From Mycolicibacterium arabiense (GTDB lineage: Bacteria; Actinomycetota; Actinomycetes; Mycobacteriales; Mycobacteriaceae), in the NCBI RefSeq assembly GCF_010731815.2, contig NZ_AP022593.1, forward strand, positions 2,232,001 through 2,296,000: 64,000 nt of DNA, written 5' to 3'. The position numbers and the translations under genes were made by a program. The first letter of the stretch is position 1; every line of letters begins with the position of its first letter. Of this stretch, positions 45,990 through 53,655 are shown piece after piece. The notes beneath the pieces were generated by a model, which was given only the letters and a program-made list of their open reading frames with translations, made no database searches and was not told the origin of the DNA.

Positions 45990-47410
45990 GAGCGCGCCTC
46001 CCGCCGGGTCAGCAGGAAGTACAGCCCACCGGCGACGAGACTTCCGGACAGCCAGGAGAAGTCGGTGTTGCCGAGCGCCTTGGCCAACGGGCCCTGCATC
46101 ACCGGGACCAACCCGTACTGCCACGACCAACCTGCGACCAGGCCGGCGGCGAGGCTGACCAGTCCGCTGACGTTGAACGCGCGGCCTGGTAGCGCCCGGT
46201 CACCCGGATACAGCGACGCGACGTCCAGCGACCCGCGCCGGACCACGAAGTAGTCGACGAGCACGATCGCCGCCCACGGGCTGATCCACACCAGGATCGA
46301 CACCATCCACTGATCGAAGGCATGGGCGAAGCTGTCGGCGTTGACGAACACCGCCAGCACGCCGGAGGCGACCAAACCCGCGACCAGGGTCACCTTCCAG
46401 CGCGCCGCCTGGACGCCGATCGACAGCGCAGCCAGTGAGCACGAGTACAGGTTGAGGATGTTCGTCGCGATCGGCCCGTGCACCAGGAGCAGCAGCACCG
46501 GGATCGCCATGACGCCGAAGGTGCTGACCACCAGGGTGGACGGGTCGCTGCCGTGGCCTGCGCTGGCCAGGCATGCCCCCAGCGCGGCGAGCCAGACGGT
46601 GGGCAGGTACATGCCGAGCGAGGACGACCAGAACACCGCGCGGGTCGAGGCCGTGACACGGACGAACCTGCTGTAGTCCGACGCGTAGGGAATCCACGTC
46701 AGACCCCAGCCGATGCCGATGGCCGTCAGCAGCTGCGTCACCGCGGTGACCTTGTCGCCGCCGTCCATCGGGGTGCCGGTCAGGGTCCAGTTCACGTCGG
46801 TGGTCGCCATGGCCATCACGGTCATGACCGCCATCACCAGGACAGTGGCAGGCACGGTGTACTTCTCGAAGCTCCGGATGGCATAGAACCCGTAGAGGGC
46901 CAACCCCAGCTGGACGACCATGATGCCGGCGGCCACGGCGACCTCGAGCCACACACCGCCGGTGACGCCGAGTTCGCCGAGCATCGCCAATGCCAGGTCG
47001 AGCACCACCCAGGTGTTGACGCCCACCCAGCCCATCGTCAGCGCGAACTGCGCGAGCCCCGGGACGATGGCGCCCTTCCTGCCGAACGGCGCCCGGCCCA
47101 GCACCATCTGGTTGACGGCCGTGCGGTGCCCGATGACGTTGAACACGCCGAACACGGCGCACCCGACGACGTTGCCGAGCACCACCACGAGCAGCGTCTC
47201 CACCAGACTGAGGCCCAATGTGATGCCGAGTGCGCCCAGCACCCAGTTGATCGGCGCGATGTTGGCGCCCGACCAGATCCAGAACAACTCCCACGGCGAA
47301 CAGTCGCGGCTGTCGTCGGGGATCGGGTCGATCCCGTGGGCGTCGAAGGGCACCGCGGCATCTGCCGTGGGGTCGGTCGTGGTCGGTGCGTCGAGCGGAC
47401 TGGTCGACAT
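45986..47410 (-). CDS. NCS1-family cytosine/purine-type permease
   Basis: A 474-residue transporter with 12 predicted helices. NCS1 features include the N-terminal PIPDDSRDCSPWELFWIWSG and GANIAPINWVLGALGITLG, then HRTAVNQMVLGRAPFGRKGA in the first half. The family imports cytosine, allantoin, uracil, hydantoins or similar N-heterocycles with cation. It is divergent from a PucR regulator with a nested palindrome between them. The substrate is uncertain. Confidence 0.88.
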   Translation of the reverse strand: MSTSPLDAPTTTDPTADAAVPFDAHGIDPIPDDSRDCSPWELFWIWSGANIAPINWVLGALGITLGLSLVETLLVVVLGNVVGCAVFGVFNVIGHRTAVNQMVLGRAPFGRKGAIVPGLAQFALTMGWVGVNTWVVLDLALAMLGELGVTGGVWLEVAVAAGIMVVQLGLALYGFYAIRSFEKYTVPATVLVMAVMTVMAMATTDVNWTLTGTPMDGGDKVTAVTQLLTAIGIGWGLTWIPYASDYSRFVRVTASTRAVFWSSSLGMYLPTVWLAALGACLASAGHGSDPSTLVVSTFGVMAIPVLLLLVHGPIATNILNLYSCSLAALSIGVQAARWKVTLVAGLVASGVLAVFVNADSFAHAFDQWMVSILVWISPWAAIVLVDYFVVRRGSLDVASLYPGDRALPGRAFNVSGLVSLAAGLVAGWSWQYGLVPVMQGPLAKALGNTDFSWLSGSLVAGGLYFLLTRREARS

Positions 47411-47454
47411 CGCGGACTCCTGTCGTTGCTGGCACGATCATCGAAACACCGCCC

Positions 47455-47490
47455 GCGACGGCGAGTGAGTGGATAAACGTCCACCGTCGC
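47455..47490. promoter_or_regulatory. Nested inverted repeat, candidate PucR operator
   Basis: Outer arms GCGACGG (47455-47461) and CCGTCGC (47484-47490) enclose inner arms GTGGA (47469-47473) and TCCAC (47480-47484). It lies in the 93-base gap between the divergent permease and pucR-type genes. Confidence 0.5.
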
Positions 47491-47503
47491 CCTCGTTGAC
47501 TGG

Positions 47504-49069
47504 ATGATGAGACACGTGCTCACGTTCCGTGCCCTGCTCGACGACGCCGCGCTCGAACTCGACCTCCTGGCGCCGGGCGGACCGGGCGATACCGACCGGG
47601 AAGTGTTGTGGCTGCACAACACCGAGCTACCCGACCCGTCGCCGTACGTCCGCGCCACCGAACTCGTGCTCACCAACGGGCTGTGGCGCGACGTCGCCGG
47701 TGCCGCGGACTTCGTGGCGGCACTCCGACGGGCCCGCGCCTCCGGCCTGATCTTCGGGCTCACCGAGACGACGCCGACGGTTCCGCACGACCTGCTCGAC
47801 GCCTGCACCGACGCCGGCCTCCCACTCGCGTCGGTGTCGATCGCCGTGCCGTTCACGGCGATCACCGAGGCTGCGGCTCGCATCCAGGGCGCGGCCCGTC
47901 AGGAGGCTCTGGCGGGTCTGGTGCGGCGCGGGAACGCGCTTGCGACGGCCATCTCGCGTGGCGGGGGCGCACAGGGCGTGCTCGACGTCCTGCGTCGCGA
48001 TCACGATCTGCCGCTGGTCGTGGTCGACAGGATGGGCAGGCGACTGGCAGGCGCCGGTGTACACCCCGACTTCGACCAGACCGCGGCGCACGCGCTCGCA
48101 CGCAGACCCCCGCCGCTCGAGGTCGACCTGCCCGACGGCGGCCACGCGTCGGTGTTCCTCGTCGAGGGGGCGATGGGCGAGGTGGACGCGGGCGTGTTCT
48201 GCCTGCGCCCCATGGCCGACCTCACTCCCGAGGAGCAGGATGCCGTCGATCAGGCGGCCCGGTTCCTGAGCCTGGAGGTCACCAAGCAGCAGGCCCTGCA
48301 GGCGATCGAGTCGCGGTTCTCCAGCGAACTCCTCGAGATGATCCTCTCGGGCGCCGCGCGGGCCGGCGAGGTTCGAGACAGGTTGCGCGCGTTCGGCATC
48401 GACCCCGCCGGTCGGTTGGCGGTCATCACCCTCGTCGTCGGCGACGGCCCACGACGACCCGCCGGGTCGACCGACGAGGTCGAGGACTTCTTCGCCCGAC
48501 GGGGTGTTCCGGCGGTGGTCGTCGCCGGCAGCCAGGACACCGTCGTCGTCTTCCCGTGGCACGATGATGCCGCGGCGATCGTGACGCTGGCCGAGGAAGT
48601 GGTGGCCGCGATGGGCGCCCGCTTTCCCGATGACCGTACGGTGATCGGGATCGGTTCGGTGGCAACCGATTCCGCAGCGCTGCGCGAACCGCTGATCGGG
48701 TCGCGCGAGGTGTGCCAGGTGCTGCGCAGGCGCAGTACCGGCTCGCGGGTGGGGACGTTCGCCGACGTCGGTACCCACCGCATGCTGCTCGGCCTGCACG
48801 ACCGAACGGTGTTGCGACGCTTCGCCGATGACATCCTGGGGCCGCTGCGCAGCCACGACGGCCAGCACGGGACGGAACTCGAACGTACGCTGCGGACGTT
48901 CCTCGGCAACGACGGGCAGTGGTCGACCACGGCGGGCGCCCTGTACGTCCACGTGAACACGCTGCGCAACCGCATCGCCAAGATCGGCGAGCTGACCGGA
49001 CGGGACGTCAGCCGGCTCGAAGACCGGGTCGACCTGTTCCTCGCGATCGAGGCCGACGCGCTGGGCTGA
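47504..49069 (+). CDS. PucR-family transcriptional regulator
   Basis: A 521-residue regulator. The N-terminal PucR domain (about 5-120) starts VLTFRALLDDAALELDLLAP; a GGDEF-like degenerate middle follows; the C-terminal PucR HTH (HTH_30) is TLRTFLGNDGQWSTTAGALY then VHVNTLRNRIAKIGELTGRD. PucR-type proteins control purine, allantoin and other nitrogen-source genes. The start is ATG 47504 or ATG 47507. It is divergent from the NCS1 permease-VOC pair and probably controls both that pair and the downstream cluster. Confidence 0.9.
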   Translation: MMRHVLTFRALLDDAALELDLLAPGGPGDTDREVLWLHNTELPDPSPYVRATELVLTNGLWRDVAGAADFVAALRRARASGLIFGLTETTPTVPHDLLDACTDAGLPLASVSIAVPFTAITEAAARIQGAARQEALAGLVRRGNALATAISRGGGAQGVLDVLRRDHDLPLVVVDRMGRRLAGAGVHPDFDQTAAHALARRPPPLEVDLPDGGHASVFLVEGAMGEVDAGVFCLRPMADLTPEEQDAVDQAARFLSLEVTKQQALQAIESRFSSELLEMILSGAARAGEVRDRLRAFGIDPAGRLAVITLVVGDGPRRPAGSTDEVEDFFARRGVPAVVVAGSQDTVVVFPWHDDAAAIVTLAEEVVAAMGARFPDDRTVIGIGSVATDSAALREPLIGSREVCQVLRRRSTGSRVGTFADVGTHRMLLGLHDRTVLRRFADDILGPLRSHDGQHGTELERTLRTFLGNDGQWSTTAGALYVHVNTLRNRIAKIGELTGRDVSRLEDRVDLFLAIEADALG

Positions 49070-49084
49070 CGATCACCGCGGGTC

Positions 49085-50206
49085 TCATCGGACGCTGCGC
49101 GCGGTCGACCACTCCCGCGCGTTGGCGATGGTCGCCATCGGTTGAATCATCGCGTGGTCGAAGGGATTCAGTTCGACGCCTGCGGCGAGCCGCTCGGGCA
49201 GATCCGGGTTGGCCAGCGCCCCGCGCGCCACGGACAGCAGGTCGGCGTGCCCTCCGTCGAGGACGTCGGCCGCCTGTCGGGGACCGTGCATTCCACCGTT
49301 GGCCATCACCGGTACGCCGCTGACCTCACGGGCCAGCGCCGTGATGGTGCGGCGATCCGAGAACCGCGCGGTGTCGATGAAGTCCCGTCCCTCACTGGCG
49401 ACGTGCAGATAGTCGACACCCGCTCGAGCCAGCGCGGCGAAGATGACCTCGGCGTCGGCAGGACCACCCGGCCAGCGGTAGGTGAAGTCGTTGACCTTGG
49501 TCTGCGACAACCGCACCCCGATCGGGACGTCGGCGCCGACGCGGTCGCGGATCGCCGCAACGACCTCGGCCGTCAACCGGATGCGGTTGACCAGGTCGCC
49601 GCCGTAGTCGTCGTCGCGCTGGTTGGTGTAGACGGTGAGGAACTGATCGAGCAGGTAGCCGTTGGCGGCATGGACTTCCACGCCGTCGAAGCCCGCGGCC
49701 ACGGCCCGCGCGGCCGCGTCGGCGTAACCGGCCGTGACGCTGCGGATGTCGTCGTGGGTGGCGGCTCGGGGCGTGGGCCAGTGGTCGTGACCGCCGTACT
49801 CGCCGAGCGGGCGGCCGATCGGGGCGATGGCAGACGGTGCGATGGTTCCGGCGCCGAAGGAGTTGCCCTGGGACAGCGCGCCGGCGTGCATCAGCTGGGC
49901 GATGAACGGAACGCCGTGGGCGTGCACAGCGTCGGTGGCGCCACGCCATGCCTCGACGTGTGCCTCGGTCGCCAGGCCTGGCTGATTGAGGTACCCCTGG
50001 CTGTGCGTGGTGTCGGTGTAGATGCCCTCGGTGACGATCAACCCGAAACCGCCGCGCGCGAATTCGGCGTAGTAGTCGGCCATCTCCGTGGTGGCCGTGC
50101 CGTCCGGGTTCGCCGAGACGCGGGTCATCGGGGCGACGGCGAGCCGGTTGCGCAGCGCCAGAGCGCCGATGCGATGGGGACTCAGGGCGGGGTGTGCGTG
50201 CTGCAT
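49085..50206 (-). CDS. Ene-reductase (old yellow enzyme family)
   Basis: A 373-residue FMN-dependent oxidoreductase of classical OYE size. Motifs are LRNRLAVAPMTRVSANPDGT, FIAQLMHAGALSQ, FDGVEVHAANGYLLDQFL and QRDDDYGGDLVNR, with the FMN phosphate region VMANGGMHGP. It lacks the C-terminal Cys cluster seen in the other OYE gene (34847-36046). It would reduce an activated C=C bond. It sits 15 bases from the convergent pucR stop and 25 bases after the DUF1989 gene, so it probably shares an operon with that gene. Confidence 0.88.
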   Translation of the reverse strand: MQHAHPALSPHRIGALALRNRLAVAPMTRVSANPDGTATTEMADYYAEFARGGFGLIVTEGIYTDTTHSQGYLNQPGLATEAHVEAWRGATDAVHAHGVPFIAQLMHAGALSQGNSFGAGTIAPSAIAPIGRPLGEYGGHDHWPTPRAATHDDIRSVTAGYADAAARAVAAGFDGVEVHAANGYLLDQFLTVYTNQRDDDYGGDLVNRIRLTAEVVAAIRDRVGADVPIGVRLSQTKVNDFTYRWPGGPADAEVIFAALARAGVDYLHVASEGRDFIDTARFSDRRTITALAREVSGVPVMANGGMHGPRQAADVLDGGHADLLSVARGALANPDLPERLAAGVELNPFDHAMIQPMATIANAREWSTARSVR

Positions 50207-50231
50207 GGTGTCCTCCTGCTGGGGTGGGGTG

Positions 50232-50870
50232 CTAGGTACGGGGTGCGACGAATTCGATGGCGAGCGAGGTGGGTCGGTCGCCGTTGATGGGATTGAGGTC
50301 CATCGGGCAGGCCGACACGACGATCACGCAATCCATGTCCGCCTCGAGGGTCACGGCGTCGCCGGGGCGGCTCGGCGCGGGTAGCCAACTCAGGTCGCCG
50401 TCGGCGCCGACCGGGATGTTCATGAAGACGTTGACCGGTTGTGGGACCACCGGCGTGGTGATCGCGAGGCGAGACAGGGCGATTCGGAGGTTGTCTGCGC
50501 ACGAGGCGTGCCCGGTTACCCCGAACGCCTCGTAGCGGGCGGGGTCACAGGCGGCGATCAGCATGTCGTGCGCACCTGGTGACGTGTCGGCCGTCAGGGT
50601 GAGGATCGGCCGCCGTCGGTTGGTCAGGAAAGGCTCCCCGACGCGCGGGAACAGCCTGCTGACCGACGTTCGGGTATGCGCGGCGGACAGGTATTCGGTC
50701 GGGTCGGATGCCGCGAAAGCGAACAGGTCGCCGACCTGGCCGCCCTCGGGGTCGACGAGGCGGAAGCGGTCACCCGCGCGGATGCGGAACGCCAGGCCTT
50801 GGCCGGCGGGAATCACCATGTTGGTGGTGTCGTGCGTCAACTCCATGTCCACAGTCAACGTCGCGGTCAC
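50232..50870 (-). CDS. DUF1989 (urea carboxylase-associated/carboxyguanidine deiminase-like) protein
   Basis: A 212-residue protein of the DUF1989 family: VIPAGQGLAFRIRAGDRFRL, GGQVGDLFAF, FGVTGHASCADNLRIAL (conserved Cys) and PQPVNVFMNIPVG. Members of this family occur next to urea carboxylase, and some (CgdA/CgdB) deiminate carboxyguanidine in guanidine use. Here there is only one copy and no carboxylase gene in the window, so the substrate may differ. It pairs with the ene-reductase downstream and is divergent from an amidase. Confidence 0.85.
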   Translation of the reverse strand: MTATLTVDMELTHDTTNMVIPAGQGLAFRIRAGDRFRLVDPEGGQVGDLFAFAASDPTEYLSAAHTRTSVSRLFPRVGEPFLTNRRRPILTLTADTSPGAHDMLIAACDPARYEAFGVTGHASCADNLRIALSRLAITTPVVPQPVNVFMNIPVGADGDLSWLPAPSRPGDAVTLEADMDCVIVVSACPMDLNPINGDRPTSLAIEFVAPRT

Positions 50871-50963
50871 GTCGACTGCTCATGTCGTTTCGTTCAGTGA
50901 CGCCCGGCTTCGGTGTGCGTTCCTCCATGGCCCGTGCCGGTGAGCCTGGTTAGCCTCGGTGCG

Positions 50964-52274
50964 ATGGAGTCCCCCAACGGCGTGGCCCGGGACGCGTGCG
51001 AGCGTGCCCTCGCCCGCACCGCGGACGCCGCGGCCCGGTCGACGATGATCACCGTTACCCATGAGCGCGCCCGCCGGGAAGCCGACCGCAGCGGTGGCCG
51101 ACGCCGCGACGATGCCTTGTTCGGGCCGCTCGACGGCGTCCCGGTGGTGTGGAAGGACCTGTTCGACGTCGCGGGCACCGTCACCACGTGTGGCTCGGCC
51201 TCGCTCGCCGACGATCCACCCGCCCGTGCCGACAGCGCGTTGGTGCGGCGGTGCGCCTCGCTGGGCATGGTGACCGTCGGCAAGACGAACCTCAGCGAGT
51301 TCGCGTTCTCCGGACTCGGCATCAACCGGCGCTTCGGCACACCGGTCAACCCCGTGGATCCGGCGCTGGTGCCCGGCGGCTCGTCGTCGGGGTCGGCCGT
51401 CGCCGTCGCGCTCGGGATCGCGCCCTTCGCGATCGGGACCGACACCTCCGGCTCGGTGCGCGTGCCCGCCGCGTTCAGCGGCTGCGTCGGCTACCGGGCG
51501 AGCCGATTTCGGTACGGGGAGCACGACTTTCGGCCACTCTCCCCCACGCTCGACAGCGTCGGCCTGCTGGCCCGCTCGGTGGCGGACGTCCGCCTGCTGG
51601 ACCGGCTGCTGGTCGGACGCGACGGCCGAGTGCCCGCGGTGCGCCGCGCCGTCGTTCCGTCCGGTGAATGGCTCGACGACTGCACGCCCGCGGTCCGGTC
51701 GTCGTTCGATTCGGCCGTCGAGACCCTGCGCGCTGGCGGCGCGGACGTCACGGTCGAGCACGTCGAATCGATGACACGCGCGCAGGAACTCCTCGACGCC
51801 CACGGCACGATCGTCGGCGCCGACGCGTACGCCACCTACGGCGCGCTGCTGTCGACGTCGGCGAACATCGAGCCAGCGACCGCGCGGCGGCTCGCCCGCA
51901 ATGCCGATGTGGCGCAGTCGGTTCGACCGGTGCGCAGCGCGATGGCACCGTTGCGCGCTCGGTTCGCCGCCGAGTTGGCGGGCGCCGTGCTGCTGTGCCC
52001 GACGGTGCGGCACGAACCACCACGCATCGACGACCTCCTCGCCTCCGACGAGGTCTACGACGCCTGCAATGCGAGCACCTTGCGCACCACGATGGTGCTG
52101 AGTTACCTCGGCGCGTGCGGACTGACGCTGCCGATGCCGGGGCCGATGGGCTTGTTGGTATCCGCCCCGGACGGTGACGACGACGTCGTGCTGGCCGCCG
52201 CCGCGGAGATGGAGCGACTTACCAGGTATCCCAGTGCGTCAGCTGCTCGGCCGGCAGACGCTTGGCCTTCTTGA
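50964..52274 (+). CDS. Amidase-signature family hydrolase
   Basis: A 436-residue amidase. The Ser-cisSer-Lys triad is visible as Lys in VVWKDLFDVAG, cis-Ser in VPGGSSSGSAVAVA, and nucleophile Ser in GTDTSGSVRVPAAF. It is shorter than GatA, close to allophanate-hydrolase N-domains and small amide hydrolases. ATG 50964 is chosen; in-frame codons upstream lie over the divergent promoter. The 3' end overlaps the convergent nitroreductase by 56 bases. In context it would free ammonia from an amide or ureide formed by the cluster; this is inference. Confidence 0.85.
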   Translation: MESPNGVARDACERALARTADAAARSTMITVTHERARREADRSGGRRRDDALFGPLDGVPVVWKDLFDVAGTVTTCGSASLADDPPARADSALVRRCASLGMVTVGKTNLSEFAFSGLGINRRFGTPVNPVDPALVPGGSSSGSAVAVALGIAPFAIGTDTSGSVRVPAAFSGCVGYRASRFRYGEHDFRPLSPTLDSVGLLARSVADVRLLDRLLVGRDGRVPAVRRAVVPSGEWLDDCTPAVRSSFDSAVETLRAGGADVTVEHVESMTRAQELLDAHGTIVGADAYATYGALLSTSANIEPATARRLARNADVAQSVRPVRSAMAPLRARFAAELAGAVLLCPTVRHEPPRIDDLLASDEVYDACNASTLRTTMVLSYLGACGLTLPMPGPMGLLVSAPDGDDDVVLAAAAEMERLTRYPSASAARPADAWPS

Positions 52275-52872
52275 AGTCGGTGCCCTTGGTGTAGGCGACG
52301 GGGAACAACCCACCCTGGGAGTACTTGTCGAACGGGATGCCCAGCAGGTCGGCGACCTGCTTCTCGCCGTCGCCCATCAGGTGCAGCGAGGTCCACGCCG
52401 AGCCGAGCCCGCGCGACCGCAGGGCCAGCATGAAACTCCACGCCGCGGGCATCAGCGATCCCCAGAAACCGGCGCTCATCCCTGCGGGCGCGCCGTCGGG
52501 TCGACCCTCCAGGCACGGGATCATCAGCACCGGCACCTCGTGCAGGTGATCGCTGAGGAACTTCGCGGAGTCGACGACCAGCGGGGTGCGCTCGTCGCGG
52601 CTGTCGCCGTACTGGGGCTTGGGGGCGGCGAGGTAGGGATTGGCGGCGATCCGATAGACGTCGGCGATCGCCTTCTTCTTCTCGGGGTCCTCGACGAACA
52701 CCCACTGCCAGCCCTGCGAGTTGGATCCCGTGGGCGCCTGCAGCGCGAGGTCGAGGCATTCGAGGAGGACCTCGCGCGGCACCGGCTTCTCCAGGTCGAG
52801 GCGTTTGCGGACCGAGCGGGTGGTGGTCAGGAGTTCGTCGACGGTCAGGTTCAGCGGCTCGGAGGAAGTCAT
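52219..52872 (-). CDS. Nitroreductase family protein (Rv3368c-like)
   Basis: A 217-residue FMN-dependent nitroreductase. FMN-contact motifs are RSVRKRLD near the N-terminus, APTGSNSQGWQWVFV, and LRSRGLGSAWTSLHL, with a C-terminal FPVAYTKGTD. Sequence and place match M. tuberculosis Rv3368c. It may reduce nitro compounds or quinones; the physiological substrate is unknown. A 783-base non-coding stretch with hairpin repeats lies upstream, between it and dnaE2. Confidence 0.9.
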   Translation of the reverse strand: MTSSEPLNLTVDELLTTTRSVRKRLDLEKPVPREVLLECLDLALQAPTGSNSQGWQWVFVEDPEKKKAIADVYRIAANPYLAAPKPQYGDSRDERTPLVVDSAKFLSDHLHEVPVLMIPCLEGRPDGAPAGMSAGFWGSLMPAAWSFMLALRSRGLGSAWTSLHLMGDGEKQVADLLGIPFDKYSQGGLFPVAYTKGTDFKKAKRLPAEQLTHWDTW

Positions 52873-52934
52873 GTTTCGGAGACTACCCAGCGTGCCTGAG
52901 GGTCACCCGCGCCAAGGTTTGCGTCCAGTGGTGA

Positions 52935-53570
52935 CGCGCAGCACGTCGCTCCAGGACGCGTCAACGAATGATGACGGTGCACGGCGCCATGTGTCCGCTG
53001 GCAGAACGGCCTCCAGTGTGGGGGTTGTGCACGCACGAGGGGTGTTCTGCGTACAGGAGGCCCACGCTCGGCAGGGGTTCGGCGCTGCGCCAAGCGAGGC
53101 GCAGCACGGTCTCGCTCCCGTACGCGTCAACGATTGATGACGGTGCGCGGCGCCAAGTGCGCTGCCAGCGTCCGTACGTGAACGACGCCTCTCGGCAGGG
53201 GGTTGACGGTGGCGCCGAGCGTGCACTCAGAACGGTCGCTCGTACGCGTCAACGAATGATGACGCTGCGCGGCGCTATGTGTCCGCTGTCGGCGTCCGCG
53301 CGATGAACCACGCCTCGAGTGTGGGGGTTGTGTACGCACAAGGGGCGTTTTGCGTGCATAAGCCCCACGCTCGGCCGGGGGCTCGGCGGTGGCGCCGAGC
53401 GAGCGCGCAGCACGTCGCTCCCGGACGCGTCAACAAATGATGACGCTGCGCGGCGCCAAGTGCGCTGCCAGCGTCCGTACGTGATCGACGCCTCGAGTGT
53501 GGGGGTTGTGTACGCACGGGGGGCGTTCTGCGTACATAAGGCCCACGCTCGGCGGAGAGTGTGGGCCGAG
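52935..53570. repeat. Tandem array of four imperfect hairpin-bearing repeat units
   Basis: Units start near 52935, 53099, 53221 and 53405 (lengths about 164, 122, 184 and 166). Each starts with a GCGCAGCACGtcGCTCC-like stretch, except unit 3, which has diverged there. Then come the motif GTCAACGAATGATGAC (52960, 53126, 53248, 53429; last copies vary by one base) and a TGCGCGGCGCCA-like box. Units 1, 3 and 4 also hold a long hairpin (53015-53068, 53317-53372, 53495-53550) with stems GAGTGTGGG/CCCACGCTC and TTGTGTACGCA/TGCGTACATAA; unit 2 lacks it. Short open frames exist on both strands but none looks like a protein. Function unknown. Confidence 0.85.
53495..53565. other. Alternative pairing hairpins at the end of the repeat array
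   Basis: The hairpin 53495-53550 (GAGTGTGGG with CCCACGCTC) competes with a second pairing in which GCCCACGCTC (53541-53550) pairs with GAGTGTGGGC (53556-53565) around a six-base loop. Both cannot form together, a pattern seen in attenuators. It could equally be a by-product of the repeat. Confidence 0.45.
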
Positions 53571-53625
53571 CGTGCGCAGAGATCGCCCGGCGAGCGGCGT
53601 GTCGCCCGCAGACACGCACGCTCGC
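53568..53625. repeat. Inverted-repeat element, copy 2
   Basis: A GAGCGTGCGC arm at 53568-53577 and an end arm GCACGCTCG enclose the inner hairpin GCGTGTC-N7-GACACGC. Bases 53593-53625 are identical to 113-145. It lies 31 bases past the dnaE2 stop and could act as that gene's terminator. Confidence 0.7.
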
Positions 53626-53655
53626 GGGAGGAGGGGCTTACCTACTGGCCCACGC

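Noticed and set aside
52935..53570. CRISPR array
   Set aside because: Units are 122-184 bases with imperfect similarity throughout, not short identical repeats with unique spacers, and no cas genes are near.
52935..53570. Integron attC array
   Set aside because: The GTCAAC-type boxes do not fit the attC core consensus GTTRRRY, no cassette genes lie between the hairpins, and no integrase is present.
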